Origin: Amycolatopsis sulphurea
Lineage (GTDB): Bacteria; Actinomycetota; Actinomycetes; Mycobacteriales; Pseudonocardiaceae
NCBI RefSeq assembly: GCF_002564045.1
Contig: NZ_PDJK01000002.1
Location: 3,906,001-3,970,000, forward strand
Length of the DNA stretch: 64,000 nt
Reading direction: 5' to 3'
Numbering within the stretch: the first letter of the stretch is position 1; the number at the start of each line of letters is the position of its first letter. A model generated the notes under the pieces. That model had not been told where the DNA came from. It ran no database searches and saw nothing but the letters and a program-made list of their open reading frames with translations. This document shows, one piece after another, positions 17,757 to 26,713 of the stretch. A program made the position numbers and the translations under genes.

Positions 17757-19691
17757 GTGAGCAACACCGATCTGTTGAGCGGCGACGTGGCGACCCCGGC
17801 CGCGGCCGCTGAAGACAATGGGGCCGCGGCTGCTCCGAGGCGCCGCACCGGGGGACTGTCCGGGATGGTCATCGCCGAGCTTCGTCAGCTGGCGGGCGAG
17901 CTGGGTGTGGGCGAGACCACGGGGATGCGCAAGGGCGACCTGATCGCCGCGATCCGCGAGCGACAGGGCAAGAGCAGCCGCAAGCGGGCGGGCACGGCGG
18001 AGCCGCTGCCGCTCGAAGGCGTCGGCGAAGCCGCGCCGAAGGCGGAGAAGCCCGTGCGGGCGGCGAGGGCCGCGAAGGCGGAGGCGAAGCCGGAGGTCAG
18101 GGCCGAGGCGCCGGCGGAGAAGCCGAAGGCGGAGCCGGAAGGCCAGGCCGAAGCTCCGCAGGCGCAGCCGGAGGAGGGTGGCCGCAGCCGGCGGCGTCGC
18201 GGGGCGAACCGGGAGGGGAACCGCGAAGGCGGGAACCGGGACGGTGGCACCCGCGAAGGCAACCGTGACGGTGGCAACCGCGAAGGCAACCGCGATGGTG
18301 GCGGCAGCCGGGAGCAGCGCGGCAGCCGCGACGGCAACCGGGACAACAACCGCGACGGCGGCAACCAGGACAACCGCCAGCGCGGTAACCAGGACAACCG
18401 TCAGCGGGGCAACCAGGACAACCGCGCCCAGAACGACGACGACGAGGATGGCGGCCGCCGTGGCCGGCGCTTCCGCGACCGGCGGCGCCGGGGCAGCGGG
18501 GGCGGCCGGGGTGAGGGCGGCGCGCCGGACACCGAGATCCGCGAGGACGACGTCCTGCTGCCGGTCGCCGGCATCCTGGACGTGCTGGACAACTACGCGT
18601 TCGTGCGGACCTCCGGCTACCTGGCCGGCCCGAACGACGTGTACGTCTCGCTGTCGCTGGTCCGCAAGTTCGGCCTGCGCCGCGGCGACGCGATCACCGG
18701 CGTGGTGCGTCAGCCGCGTGAGGGCGAGCAGCAGCGGCAGAAGTTCAACCCGCTGGTGCGTGTCGACTCGATCAACGGGCTGGAGCCGGACGAGGCCAAG
18801 CGCCGCCCGGACTTCACCAAGCTGACCCCGCTCTACCCGAACGAGCGGCTGCGGCTGGAGACCGAGCCGCACAAGCTGACCACCCGCGTGATCGATCTGA
18901 TCATGCCGGTCGGCAAGGGCCAGCGTGCGCTGATCGTGTCCCCGCCCAAGGCCGGTAAGACCACGATCATGCAGGACATCGCGAACGCGATCACGACCAA
19001 CAACCCCGAGGCCCACCTCATGGTCGTGCTGGTCGACGAGCGGCCGGAAGAGGTCACCGACATGCAGCGGTCGGTGAAGGGCGAGGTCATCGCCTCCACC
19101 TTCGACCGCCCGCCCTCAGATCACACCTCGGTGGCCGAGCTGTCCATCGAACGGGCCAAGCGGCTGGTCGAGATGGGGCACGACGTGGTCGTGCTGCTGG
19201 ACTCGATCACCCGGCTCGGGCGGGCCTACAACCTGGCCGCGCCCGCGTCCGGCCGGATCCTCTCCGGTGGTGTCGACTCGACCGCGCTGTACCCGCCGAA
19301 GCGGTTCCTCGGCGCGGCACGCAACATCGAGAACGGCGGCTCGCTCACCATCTTCGCCACCGCGATGGTGGAGACCGGGTCCACCATGGACACGGTGATC
19401 TTCGAGGAGTTCAAGGGCACCGGCAACGCCGAGCTCAAGCTGGACCGGAAGATCTCCGAGCGCCGCGTGTTCCCGGCGGTCGACGTCAACCCGTCCGGCA
19501 CCCGCAAGGAGGAGCTGCTGCTCTCGCCGGACGAGCTCGCGGTCACCCACAAGCTGCACCGGGTGCTGCACGCGCTGGACTCCCAGCAGGCCATCGACCT
19601 GCTGATCTCCCGCCTGCGCAAGACGAAGACCAACATCGAGTTCCTGATGCAGGTCTCCAAGACCGCCCTCGGCGGCGGCGAAGACGACTGA
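17757..19691 (+). CDS. rho: Transcription termination factor Rho
   Basis: 644 residues, long for the family. Residues 38-75 are the Rho N-terminal SAP-like domain (GLSGMVIAELRQLAGELGV). Residues about 80-260 are an actinobacterial insert, first Ala/Glu/Lys-rich and then made of REGNRDGG and QDNRQRGN repeats. The RNA-binding cold-shock-like domain follows (DDVLLPVAGILDVLDNYAFV), then the RecA-type ATPase with SPPKAGKTTIM as Walker A and LLDSITRLGRAYN. The hexamer terminates transcription at C-rich RNA. GTG at 17757 follows GGAAGG. A 47-bp repeat lies 17 bases after the stop, with rpmE beyond it. Confidence 0.96.
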   Translation: MSNTDLLSGDVATPAAAAEDNGAAAAPRRRTGGLSGMVIAELRQLAGELGVGETTGMRKGDLIAAIRERQGKSSRKRAGTAEPLPLEGVGEAAPKAEKPVRAARAAKAEAKPEVRAEAPAEKPKAEPEGQAEAPQAQPEEGGRSRRRRGANREGNREGGNRDGGTREGNRDGGNREGNRDGGGSREQRGSRDGNRDNNRDGGNQDNRQRGNQDNRQRGNQDNRAQNDDDEDGGRRGRRFRDRRRRGSGGGRGEGGAPDTEIREDDVLLPVAGILDVLDNYAFVRTSGYLAGPNDVYVSLSLVRKFGLRRGDAITGVVRQPREGEQQRQKFNPLVRVDSINGLEPDEAKRRPDFTKLTPLYPNERLRLETEPHKLTTRVIDLIMPVGKGQRALIVSPPKAGKTTIMQDIANAITTNNPEAHLMVVLVDERPEEVTDMQRSVKGEVIASTFDRPPSDHTSVAELSIERAKRLVEMGHDVVVLLDSITRLGRAYNLAAPASGRILSGGVDSTALYPPKRFLGAARNIENGGSLTIFATAMVETGSTMDTVIFEEFKGTGNAELKLDRKISERRVFPAVDVNPSGTRKEELLLSPDELAVTHKLHRVLHALDSQQAIDLLISRLRKTKTNIEFLMQVSKTALGGGEDD

Positions 19692-19708
19692 CGCTCGCGT
19701 TCAACGCT

Positions 19709-19755
19709 GTGAAGGGGCCCTTCACGGACTCTGAGTCCGTGAAGGGCCCCTTCAC
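19709..19755 (+). repeat. Solo 47-bp palindromic unit
   Basis: Two 17-bp near-palindromes, GTGAAGGGGCCCTTCAC and GTGAAGGGCCCCTTCAC, flank the 13-bp spacer GGACTCTGAGTCC. The whole is a perfect inverted repeat with 23-base arms around a central T. It lies in the rho-rpmE gap and could act as a terminator or RNA hairpin. Confidence 0.9.
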
Positions 19756-19890
19756 CGCTTTCCGGCTTGGAATAGCTGGTCACGGGGGTGCGTTGCAGGG
19801 AGAGCCGGCTGGTCTGGCAGAATGCTCCGCTGAAGTCCGGCACCGGTTCACCCCACATCCGGGGACCCGGGGCCAACGAGAGAGGACACC

Positions 19891-20115
19891 ATGAAGAGCG
19901 GTATTCACCCCGAATACGTGACCACGGCCGTCACGTGCAACTGCGGGAACAGCTTCACCACCCGCAGCACGAAGGAGTCGGGTCAGATCCACGTCGAGAT
20001 CTGCTCGAACTGCCACCCGTTCTACACCGGCAAGCAGAAGATCATGGACACCGGTGGCCGGGTCGCGCGGTTCGAAAAGCGCTACGGCAAGCGGCAGAAG
20101 AACGACGCCAAGTAG
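19891..20115 (+). CDS. rpmE: Ribosomal protein bL31
   Basis: 74 residues. This large-subunit protein carries the zinc-binding Cys set: CNCGN (Cys16, Cys18) and CSNCHPFY (Cys37, Cys40), so it is the zinc-containing C+ form. The motif HPFYTGKQKIMDTGGRV is characteristic. The ATG at 19891 has AGAGAGGACACC upstream. It is followed directly by a strong hairpin. Confidence 0.97.
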   Translation: MKSGIHPEYVTTAVTCNCGNSFTTRSTKESGQIHVEICSNCHPFYTGKQKIMDTGGRVARFEKRYGKRQKNDAK

Positions 20116-20122
20116 CTCGGCC

Positions 20123-20160
20123 GACGGCGCCCACCCGAACCGGGGTGGGCGCCGTCGTTC
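20123..20160 (+). terminator. Terminator after rpmE
   Basis: A 14-bp perfect stem (20123-20136 with 20143-20156; GACGGCGCCCACCC against its complement) with a 6-base loop is followed by GTTCTGT. The T run is short, as is common for actinobacterial terminators. Confidence 0.75.
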
Positions 20161-20194
20161 TGTCCAGGTGGGTGTGCGAGTGGAAGGCGGCTAA

Positions 20195-21265
20195 GTGGAT
20201 TCGAGTTCGCTCAAGGGGCTGCTCGACGAGCACGCGCAGCTGGAGCGGGACCTGGCCGATCCGGCCGTGCACGCCGACCAGGCGAAAGCCCGCAAGCTGG
20301 GCCGGCGCTACGCCGAGCTGAGCCCGGTCGTGCGCACCGTGCGCGAGCTGGATCAGGCCCGCGACGATCTGAGCGCGGCCAGGGAACTGGCGGCCGAGGA
20401 CCCGGCGTTCGCCGCGGAGGCCGACGAGCTGGCCGCGGCGATCCCGCAGCTGGAGGCAAAGCTGACCGAGCTGCTGCTGCCCCGCGACCCGTACGACGGT
20501 TCGGACGTGGTCATGGAGATCAAATCCGGGGAGGGCGGTGAGGAATCCGCACTGTTCGCCGGTGATCTGCTGCGGATGTACCTGCGTTACGCGGAGCGTC
20601 ACGGCTGGAAGGCCGAGGTGCTCGACTCCACCGATTCCGACCTCGGCGGGTTCAAGGACGTCACGCTTTCGCTCAAGAGCAAGACCGCGGACGTGGACGG
20701 CGTGTGGTCCCGGCTGAAGTTCGAGGGCGGGGTGCACCGCGTGCAGCGGGTGCCCGCCACCGAATCGCAGGGCCGCATCCACACCTCCGCGGCCGGCGTG
20801 CTGATCTACCCGGAACCGGAGGAGGTCGAGGTCGAGATCGACCAGAACGACCTGCGGGTGGACGTGTTCCGCTCGTCCGGTCCCGGCGGGCAGAGCGTCA
20901 ACACCACCGACTCCGCGGTGCGCATCACGCACCTGCCGACCGGCATCGTGGTGTCCTGTCAGAACGAGAAGTCCCAGGTGCAGAACCGGGCACGGGCGTT
21001 GCAGGTGCTGCAGGCCCGGTTGCAGGCGATCGCCGAGGAAGAGGCCGCCGCGAAGGCCTCGGACGCCCGTCGTTCGCAGGTCCGCACGGTGGACCGCTCG
21101 GAGCGGGTGCGCACGTACAACTTCCCGGAGAACCGGATCTCCGACCACCGGGTGAACTACAAGGCCTACAACCTGGACCAGGTGCTCGACGGCGAGCTGA
21201 CCGGTGTGCTGGACGCGCTGGCCGCGGCCGACCGCGAGGAGCGGCTCGCCGCGCAGTCCGGCTGA
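20195..21265 (+). CDS. prfA: Peptide chain release factor 1
   Basis: 356 residues. It releases peptides at UAA and UAG codons. The recognition loop contains the PAT tripeptide in RVPATESQGRIHTSAAG, which marks RF1 rather than RF2. The catalytic GGQ is in RSSGPGGQSVNTTDSAVRI; its Gln is the methylation target of PrmC, encoded downstream. GTG at 20195 follows GGAAGGCGGCTAA. A 47-bp repeat separates it from the convergent membrane protein gene. Confidence 0.97.
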   Translation: MDSSSLKGLLDEHAQLERDLADPAVHADQAKARKLGRRYAELSPVVRTVRELDQARDDLSAARELAAEDPAFAAEADELAAAIPQLEAKLTELLLPRDPYDGSDVVMEIKSGEGGEESALFAGDLLRMYLRYAERHGWKAEVLDSTDSDLGGFKDVTLSLKSKTADVDGVWSRLKFEGGVHRVQRVPATESQGRIHTSAAGVLIYPEPEEVEVEIDQNDLRVDVFRSSGPGGQSVNTTDSAVRITHLPTGIVVSCQNEKSQVQNRARALQVLQARLQAIAEEEAAAKASDARRSQVRTVDRSERVRTYNFPENRISDHRVNYKAYNLDQVLDGELTGVLDALAAADREERLAAQSG

Positions 21266-21291
21266 GCCGCTGTTTGCAGTCGGGTGAGTCC

Positions 21292-21338
21292 GTGAAGGGG
21301 CCCTTCACGGACTCAGAGTCTGTGAAGGGCCCCTTCAC
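21292..21338 (+). repeat. Solo 47-bp palindromic unit
   Basis: Same architecture as at 19709, with spacer GGACTCAGAGTCT: the last spacer base departs from the perfect palindrome. It lies between the convergent prfA and membrane-protein genes, 26 bases after the prfA stop. Confidence 0.9.
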
Positions 21339-21374
21339 AGCCTTGGTTTGGTTCGCGGTCCGGGCTCGGTCGGT

Positions 21375-22817
21375 TCAGCTGATCGCGGGGATGACCTCGG
21401 TCGGCGCGTCCTCGTCCCTGGCCGGAGCCGACTCCGCTGGTTCCTCGGTCGCGCGGGGGAGCAGGCTCAGGATCCCGAACACGATCGCCAGCACGGTCGG
21501 GAACAGCGTGAGCACCTGGTGCTTAACGCCCTCGATGCCCTCGCCGAGCGCCGACAGCCCGAGCTGGCCCACCGCGAAGAACAGCAGCAGGAACAGCACG
21601 ATCCCGTACTCCCGCCGTTGCCGTCGGAACGACCGGACCCCGGCCACGGCGACCAGCACCCAGATCGGCACGAGCACGAACAACCCGAGCGGGGCGGCGA
21701 ATGCGGCCAGCCCGGAGAAGACCGGCACCCGGTACTCCTTGGCCAGGCGTGGCTCGCCGGAGGACTCGCCGAAGCTGCCCAGGTTCTCCGGCCGCGCGGT
21801 CAGCGTGTCGACCCCGCCCTGCTGCAGGATCTCCGTCACCCGTCCCGGGTGCGTCGTGTAGTAGTGCACCACGTTCCGGCGGCTGATCTGCTTCTCGTAC
21901 TTCGGATAGAGCGGGTCGTGCCAGGCCGCGTTGGCGCTCCACCAGCCGGTGCCGATGTACTGCGCGAACGAGGTGGGCAGGCCCAGTGCGGTCAGATCAC
22001 CGTTCGTATCGTGCTTACCGTCCACAATGGAGCTGAAGATCGCGTTGTACATGTTGGCCTGGCGGTATTCCGTGTTGGCCGGATCGCCTTGGGACTGCAT
22101 GGCGAGAGTGCCCGCGGCGACGATCGCGAGCACCGTGCCCGGTAGCGCCCAGCGGGCCTTCCCTCGTGCCCGGCCCGGCCGCACCAGCAGTACCGCGAGC
22201 GCGAACAGCGGGATCAGCACCAGGGTCTGCGACTTCGCGTTCAAGCCGATCAGTCCACCGAGGACGGTCACCACGGCACCGGCCCGGCGCAGCCCGAGCC
22301 GCCGGTGCATGAGCAGCAGGCCACCGCAGATCAGCAGGATGCCCAGGAACGCGGCGCCCTCGCTGAGTACCGAGGCGAAGTAGCCGAAGAACGCCGAATC
22401 GGCCATCACGAGCAGCAGCAGTGCCGTGGCGAGCCAGCGGTGCCACCCACGCGGCCCGAGCCCCGCCACCGTCGCGGTGATCGCCACCGCGACCAGCACA
22501 CAGCTCAGCACCCCGAGCACGATCAGATTCAGCACCCCGGGCACGCCGAACAGCGCGCCGAGCTTGCTCGCCGCCCAGTCGAGCCAGGTCTGGCTGGACA
22601 CATAGGCGGAATCGCAAGGCGGCGCGGCCCCGTAGGTGAACCGCACGAAGCCCTCGGACGGCCGGTCCAGCTGCCGTCCGCCGAGCTTGCACAGCAGCCG
22701 CCAGCCGTCGCCGTTGTCGGCCATGCCGACCGGGCGGGGAACGAGGAACCGCACCAGCAGCAGGGTCAGCGAGACAGCGAAGACCGAGAGGCCGAAGCGC
22801 AGTTGCCGGAAACGCAC
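21375..22817 (-). CDS. Polytopic membrane protein, possibly a WsfD-like glycan transferase
   Basis: 480 residues with about ten to twelve hydrophobic segments. The first external loop carries VGMADNGDGWRLLCKLGG, a region that resembles proteins annotated as glycan biosynthesis hexose transferase (WsfD-like), and a long external segment (about residues 230-350) separates two membrane halves, as in GT-C glycosyltransferases. No catalytic residue can be named with confidence. The GTG at 22817 is chosen because a TACACT -10 (minus strand, 22824-22829) lies 6 bases upstream, which suggests leaderless expression. It is embedded between prfA and prmC on the opposite strand, so it is an insertion relative to the conserved gene order. 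Confidence 0.55.
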   Translation of the reverse strand: MRFRQLRFGLSVFAVSLTLLLVRFLVPRPVGMADNGDGWRLLCKLGGRQLDRPSEGFVRFTYGAAPPCDSAYVSSQTWLDWAASKLGALFGVPGVLNLIVLGVLSCVLVAVAITATVAGLGPRGWHRWLATALLLLVMADSAFFGYFASVLSEGAAFLGILLICGGLLLMHRRLGLRRAGAVVTVLGGLIGLNAKSQTLVLIPLFALAVLLVRPGRARGKARWALPGTVLAIVAAGTLAMQSQGDPANTEYRQANMYNAIFSSIVDGKHDTNGDLTALGLPTSFAQYIGTGWWSANAAWHDPLYPKYEKQISRRNVVHYYTTHPGRVTEILQQGGVDTLTARPENLGSFGESSGEPRLAKEYRVPVFSGLAAFAAPLGLFVLVPIWVLVAVAGVRSFRRQRREYGIVLFLLLFFAVGQLGLSALGEGIEGVKHQVLTLFPTVLAIVFGILSLLPRATEEPAESAPARDEDAPTEVIPAIS

Positions 22818-22951
22818 TGGGCGAGTGTAGGAGATGCCCTCTGCCCGCCCCGGCCGGACGGCACCGACCGGGCGGCACCCGGCGGCGCGCCGGAGTCGAT
22901 ACCCTGGGCGGCAGCCCTGTTGTGTCAGGCTCGAACAGTGAAGGATCACCA

Positions 22952-23818
22952 GTGAATCGGCAGCCGCTGCGCCTGGCCATCATGGAGGCGACCCGGATCC
23001 TCAAGGAGGCGGGCGTCGATTCGCCGCGGGCGGACGCGGACCACATCGCGGCGTATGTGCTCGGGGTGGAGCGCGGCCGGTTGCCGATGGTGCCGCTGGT
23101 CGATCCGCCGGTGATCGAGGCCATCGGGCAGCTGGTCGCGCAGCGGGCGAAGCGCATTCCCCTGCAGCACTTGACCGGCTGGGCCGCACTGGGCAATGTC
23201 ACGGTGAACGTCGGCGCCGGGGTGTTCGTCCCCCGTCCGGAGACCGAGCTGCTTCTCGAATGGGGGGTGCAGTTCCTGCAGGGCCGGGAGTTCCCGGTCG
23301 TGGTCGACCTGTGCACCGGTTCCGGCGCGCTGGCGCTGGCCCTGGCGAACGAACGGCCGGACGCAGTGGTGTACGCGGTCGACGTGGACCCGCAGGCGCT
23401 CGCGTGGGCCCGGCACAACGCCGACGTACACGCCGACGCGGGCCGTACGCCGATCCGGCTCTACTCCGGCGACATCGCCGATCCGACCATGTTCGCCGAG
23501 CTGGACGGTCTGGTCGACCTGGTGCTGTGCAACCCGCCCTACGTCCCGGACGGCACCCCCGTACCGCCCGAGGTGGGCGAGCACGACCCGGCCATCGCGG
23601 TGTTCGCCGCGGAAAGCGGCCTCGCGGTGATCCGGCACGCCATCGCGGCCGGTGCCCGGCTGCTGCGCCCCGGCGGCGGCCTCGCCATCGAACACGACGA
23701 CACGCACGGTTCGGCGGTACCCGCCCTGGTCCGTTCCCGCCGGGTGCTCACCGGCGTCGAGGACCACCCGGACCTGACCGGCCGTCCGCGTTTCGTCACC
23801 GCCCGCCGCCTCGGCTGA
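22952..23818 (+). CDS. prmC: Release factor glutamine methyltransferase
   Basis: 288 residues. It methylates the Gln of the GGQ motif in release factors, using S-adenosylmethionine. An N-terminal helical domain (residues 1-80) is followed by FVPRPETELLLEW, the SAM loop VVDLCTGSGALALALAN and the catalytic NPPY in LVLCNPPYVPDG. GTG at 22952 has AAGGATC 6 bases upstream and gives the family N-terminus; an upstream in-frame GTG at 22922 would add ten residues without a ribosome site. Its target prfA lies upstream. Confidence 0.93.
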   Translation: MNRQPLRLAIMEATRILKEAGVDSPRADADHIAAYVLGVERGRLPMVPLVDPPVIEAIGQLVAQRAKRIPLQHLTGWAALGNVTVNVGAGVFVPRPETELLLEWGVQFLQGREFPVVVDLCTGSGALALALANERPDAVVYAVDVDPQALAWARHNADVHADAGRTPIRLYSGDIADPTMFAELDGLVDLVLCNPPYVPDGTPVPPEVGEHDPAIAVFAAESGLAVIRHAIAAGARLLRPGGGLAIEHDDTHGSAVPALVRSRRVLTGVEDHPDLTGRPRFVTARRLG

Positions 23819-23823
23819 AGTCC

Positions 23824-23870
23824 GTGAAGGGTCCCTTTACGGACTCAGAGTCCGTAAAGGGCCCCTTCAC
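23824..23870 (+). repeat. Solo 47-bp palindromic unit with compensated change
   Basis: Here the inner part of the left palindrome reads CCCTTTAC and the matching right part reads GTAAAGGG, instead of CCCTTCAC and GTGAAGGG: a C-to-T change in one arm is matched by G-to-A in the other. The spacer is GGACTCAGAGTCC. It lies between prmC and sua5. Confidence 0.9.
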
Positions 23871-23916
23871 AGCGGCGAAGACGGCCACTCCCGGACGGAG
23901 GGCTAGGCTTCGCGGC

Positions 23917-24567
23917 ATGAGTGCGGTGTACGACTGCAGCAAGCGCGATTCCCGGGCCGAAGGGCTGGCCTCCGCGGCCGGCGCGGTGCGGTCGAGCCGG
24001 TTGGTGGTGCTGCCCACCGACACCGTCTACGGCATCGGCGCCGACGCGTTCGACGCCGGTGCGGTGCAGGCTCTGTTGCGGGCCAAGAACCGCGGCCCGG
24101 ACATGCCGGTCGGCGTGCTCGTCGGCTCATGGTCCACTGTGGACGGACTGGTGCTCGGCATGCCGCCGCAGGCGCGTGCGTTGGTGGAGGCGTTCTGGCC
24201 GGGGGATCTGTCCCTCGTGCTGCCGCACGCGCCGAGTCTGCAGTGGAACCTCGGGCACTCGCGCGGCACGGTGATGCTGCGGATGCCGCTGCACCCGGTC
24301 GCCCTCGAACTCCTGCGCGACGTCGGCCCGATGGCGGTGTCCAGCGCGAACGTGTCCGGCCGGCCACCCGCGGCCACCGCCGCGGAAGCACAGGAGCAGC
24401 TCGGCGATTCGGTCGCGGTGTACCTCGACGGCGGCTCCAGCGGCGAGCCGGTCGCTTCGTCCATCGTGGACCTCACCGGGGAAGGCCCGGTGGTCCTGCG
24501 CGAGGGCGCGGTCACCCGCGCGGCCATCGCCGAGGTCATCGGTGTCCCGGTGGAATCGCTCGGCTGA
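23917..24567 (+). CDS. sua5: L-threonylcarbamoyladenylate synthase
   Basis: 216 residues. It makes threonylcarbamoyl-AMP from threonine, bicarbonate and ATP, the first step of the t6A37 tRNA modification. The YrdC/Sua5 fold shows RLVVLPTDTVYGIGADAF, KNRGPDMPVGVLV, FWPGDLSLVLP and MAVSSANVSGRPP, all binding motifs of the family. The C-terminal Sua5 extension is absent, so it is of the short TsaC type. ATG at 23917 lies 10 bases after TAGGCT, and no ribosome site is seen, so it may be leaderless. Conserved neighbour of prmC and wecA in actinobacteria. Confidence 0.93.
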   Translation: MSAVYDCSKRDSRAEGLASAAGAVRSSRLVVLPTDTVYGIGADAFDAGAVQALLRAKNRGPDMPVGVLVGSWSTVDGLVLGMPPQARALVEAFWPGDLSLVLPHAPSLQWNLGHSRGTVMLRMPLHPVALELLRDVGPMAVSSANVSGRPPAATAAEAQEQLGDSVAVYLDGGSSGEPVASSIVDLTGEGPVVLREGAVTRAAIAEVIGVPVESLG

Positions 24568-24662
24568 GCCGGTCGGCTCGGTGCCCGCCGTGCGCCTGGT
24601 CCCCATCCGGTCGCGGTAGCGTAACGCGGTGACTCCGAACCCCCGGCAGATGTGACCCGGTC

Positions 24663-25832
24663 ATGCCTGCAGCGCAAGGACTTCTCCTCCCGATCCGGGA
24701 ATTCCTCCTGGTCGCGCTCACCGCGGCCGCGGTGACCTATCTGCTCACCGGGCTGGTGCGCAAGATCGCGATCCGGGTCGGCGCGATCGCCAACCCGCGG
24801 GCCCGCGACGTGCACGTCACGCCGATCCCGCGGATGGGCGGCGTGGGCATCTACTTCGGGCTGGCCGCGGCCATGGGGCTGGCCCACCAGTTGCCCGCGC
24901 TCGGGCACGGGTTCGACGCCTCGCTCGACTCGGTCGGCGTGCTGATCGCGGCCGGGGTCATCTCTCTGATCGGCGTGCTCGACGACCGGTTCGAACTGGA
25001 CGCCTGGACCAAGCTGGCCGGCCAGGTGATGTGCGCGGGCATCCTGATCATCTTCGGCGTGCAGTGGGTGTCGTTCTGGGTGCCCTGGGGCGGCGGCGGT
25101 GATTCGTTCGGCTCGGTGCTGGTGCTGGACAAGAACCAGGGCGCCCTGCTGACCGTGGTGATGGTCGTGCTGATGGTCAACGCGATGAACTTCGTGGACG
25201 GCCTCGACGGGCTGGCCGGCGGGCTCGGGTTCATCGCCGCCGCGGCCACGTGCACCTTCTCGCTCAACCTGCTGGTCACCACCGGCGGGTCCTTCGTGGA
25301 CGCCGGCACCTATGCACCCGCGCTGATCGCGGCCGCGCTCGCCGGGGCGTGTCTGGGCTTCCTGCCCTACAACTTCCAGCCGGCCAAGATCTTCATGGGC
25401 GATTCCGGCTCGATGATGATCGGGCTGGTGCTGGCCGGGGCGACCATCTCGGCCAGCGGCCGGGTGAACTACCTGCGCTACACCGCCTCCGACGCGCTGG
25501 CCCTGCTGTCCCCGCTCGTGGTCGTCGTCGCGGTGCTCTTCATCCCGGTGCTGGATCTGGTACTGGCAGTGATCCGGCGGACCCGGCGCGGGGAGAGCCC
25601 GTTCGCCGCGGACAAGATGCACCTGCATCACCGGTTGCTCGAGATCGGTCACTCCCAGCGCCGTGCGGTGCTGCTGATCTACTTCTGGGCGGGCATCCTC
25701 GCTTTCGGCGCGGTGTCGGTGACCCTGTTCGACAGCGCCGTGGTGTTCTGGGTGATCGGCGCCGGACTGGTGGTCGCGGTGCTCGTCTCACTGGTGCCGC
25801 GGCTGCGCGCCCGGCACCACCGCGGCGGCTGA
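24663..25832 (+). CDS. wecA: Undecaprenyl-phosphate GlcNAc-1-phosphate transferase
   Basis: 389 residues with about eleven membrane helices. It transfers N-acetylglucosamine-1-phosphate to a polyprenyl phosphate, starting arabinogalactan linkage unit or other cell-wall glycan synthesis. MraY/WecA-family cytosolic motifs are visible: VHVTPIPRMGGVGIYFG, IGVLDDRFELDAWTKLAGQ, NAMNFVDGLDGLAGGLG, KIFMGDSGSMMIGL and the His-rich loop KMHLHHRLLEIGHSQRR. The Asp residues of DD and NFVDGLDG are the usual catalytic and Mg2+ sites. It precedes the ATP synthase operon as in mycobacteria (rfe). Confidence 0.93.
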   Translation: MPAAQGLLLPIREFLLVALTAAAVTYLLTGLVRKIAIRVGAIANPRARDVHVTPIPRMGGVGIYFGLAAAMGLAHQLPALGHGFDASLDSVGVLIAAGVISLIGVLDDRFELDAWTKLAGQVMCAGILIIFGVQWVSFWVPWGGGGDSFGSVLVLDKNQGALLTVVMVVLMVNAMNFVDGLDGLAGGLGFIAAAATCTFSLNLLVTTGGSFVDAGTYAPALIAAALAGACLGFLPYNFQPAKIFMGDSGSMMIGLVLAGATISASGRVNYLRYTASDALALLSPLVVVVAVLFIPVLDLVLAVIRRTRRGESPFAADKMHLHHRLLEIGHSQRRAVLLIYFWAGILAFGAVSVTLFDSAVVFWVIGAGLVVAVLVSLVPRLRARHHRGG

Positions 25833-25881
25833 GCGCCGGCGGCGGCTACACTGGCGGGTCGAACCGACCAGGGAGCCAAGC

Positions 25882-26322
25882 GTGAGCGAGACCGAAACCG
25901 AGAACCCGCACGCCGCGGTCGTGAACAAGGCGGCCCGTGCGATGACCCGGGCCTCCCTGCTGGTGACCCCGCCCGCGGTGCTGGCGTGTATCGCGGTGTT
26001 CAGCATCGTGTTCGGGTTGCACGGTTTTCTCGGCTCGCTGGTCGGCGGGGTGCTGGCGATGCTGGCCTCACTGTCCACTCTGGGCCTGATGAAGCTCGGT
26101 GCGGGCCAGGACCCGGCGTTCGTCATGATGACCGCGCTGGGTGGCTACATCATCAAGCTCATCGTGCTATTCGGCGCGCTGACCGTCCTCAAGGGAGTCG
26201 GTGTGCTGCACCCTCTCTCCCTCGGCATCACCATGATCGTGGCGATCCTGGTGGCCGCGGCCGTGGAGTTCGCCGCCTTCCGGCGGACCAAGATCCCGGC
26301 CATCATCCCGGCCGGCAGCTGA
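25882..26322 (+). CDS. atpI: AtpI-like ATP synthase accessory membrane protein
   Basis: 146 residues with four hydrophobic segments. The position directly upstream of atpB and the small four-helix layout match AtpI, which helps assemble the c-ring in some bacteria. Sequence features alone are weak, as usual for this protein; GSLVGGVLAMLASLSTLGL is the most conserved-looking stretch. GTG at 25882 follows GGGAGCC. A 391-base gap separates it from atpB. Confidence 0.8.
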   Translation: MSETETENPHAAVVNKAARAMTRASLLVTPPAVLACIAVFSIVFGLHGFLGSLVGGVLAMLASLSTLGLMKLGAGQDPAFVMMTALGGYIIKLIVLFGALTVLKGVGVLHPLSLGITMIVAILVAAAVEFAAFRRTKIPAIIPAGS

Positions 26323-26713
26323 CCTTCCGCCCGGTTCGAGACGGTGGTCCCGGCCGGACCCGGGACTTAAGTCCTCGGCCGTTCGGTGGGTTAGGAGTAC
26401 GCCTGTACGGCACCGATTGACCTGCTGGTATGGTCCGCGTCATGGGTGGCGGCCTCGGCCGCGTACTCCCTCGCGAGACCTCGATCAGCAGTGTGGCGAC
26501 CGACTGGTTCCGGCCGCTCCACCGCTGGTCCGAAGTGGACCGAAGGGCAGTGCGCACGCGAGACCTCCCCGTGGTGCAGAGCGCGCTCAGGCGCTCCGCA
26601 CGCGGTGGGTAAGCCGCCTCCGGCGTCCCGAAGCGTATCGGGTACGTTAAGTCCAGATCGTGACGATTCCCCCGGCGGAGTGAACGCCGGCCGGGAGAAC
26701 CGGAAGGAGCGCA
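26323..26713 (+). other. Intergenic region upstream of atpB
   Basis: No gene is seen. The region holds the palindromic site described at 26362 and should contain the main promoter of the atp operon; TTGACC at 26417-26422 is a possible -35, but no convincing partner -10 is seen at the right distance. Short open frames here lack ribosome sites. Confidence 0.6.
26362..26375 (+). promoter_or_regulatory. DevR/DosR-box-like palindrome upstream of the atp operon
   Basis: GGGACTTAAGTCCT matches 13 of 14 positions of the core of the mycobacterial dormancy-regulator box (GGGACTWWAGTCCC) and contains the perfect palindrome GGACTTAAGTCC. Over the 20-bp consensus about 15 positions agree. Control by a DevR-type hypoxia regulator is an inference. 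Confidence 0.5.

Noticed and set aside
17431..17812. An upstream open frame in the rho leader that overlaps the rho start
   Set aside because: It has no ribosome site or recognised motif, and its length is expected by chance in this base composition.
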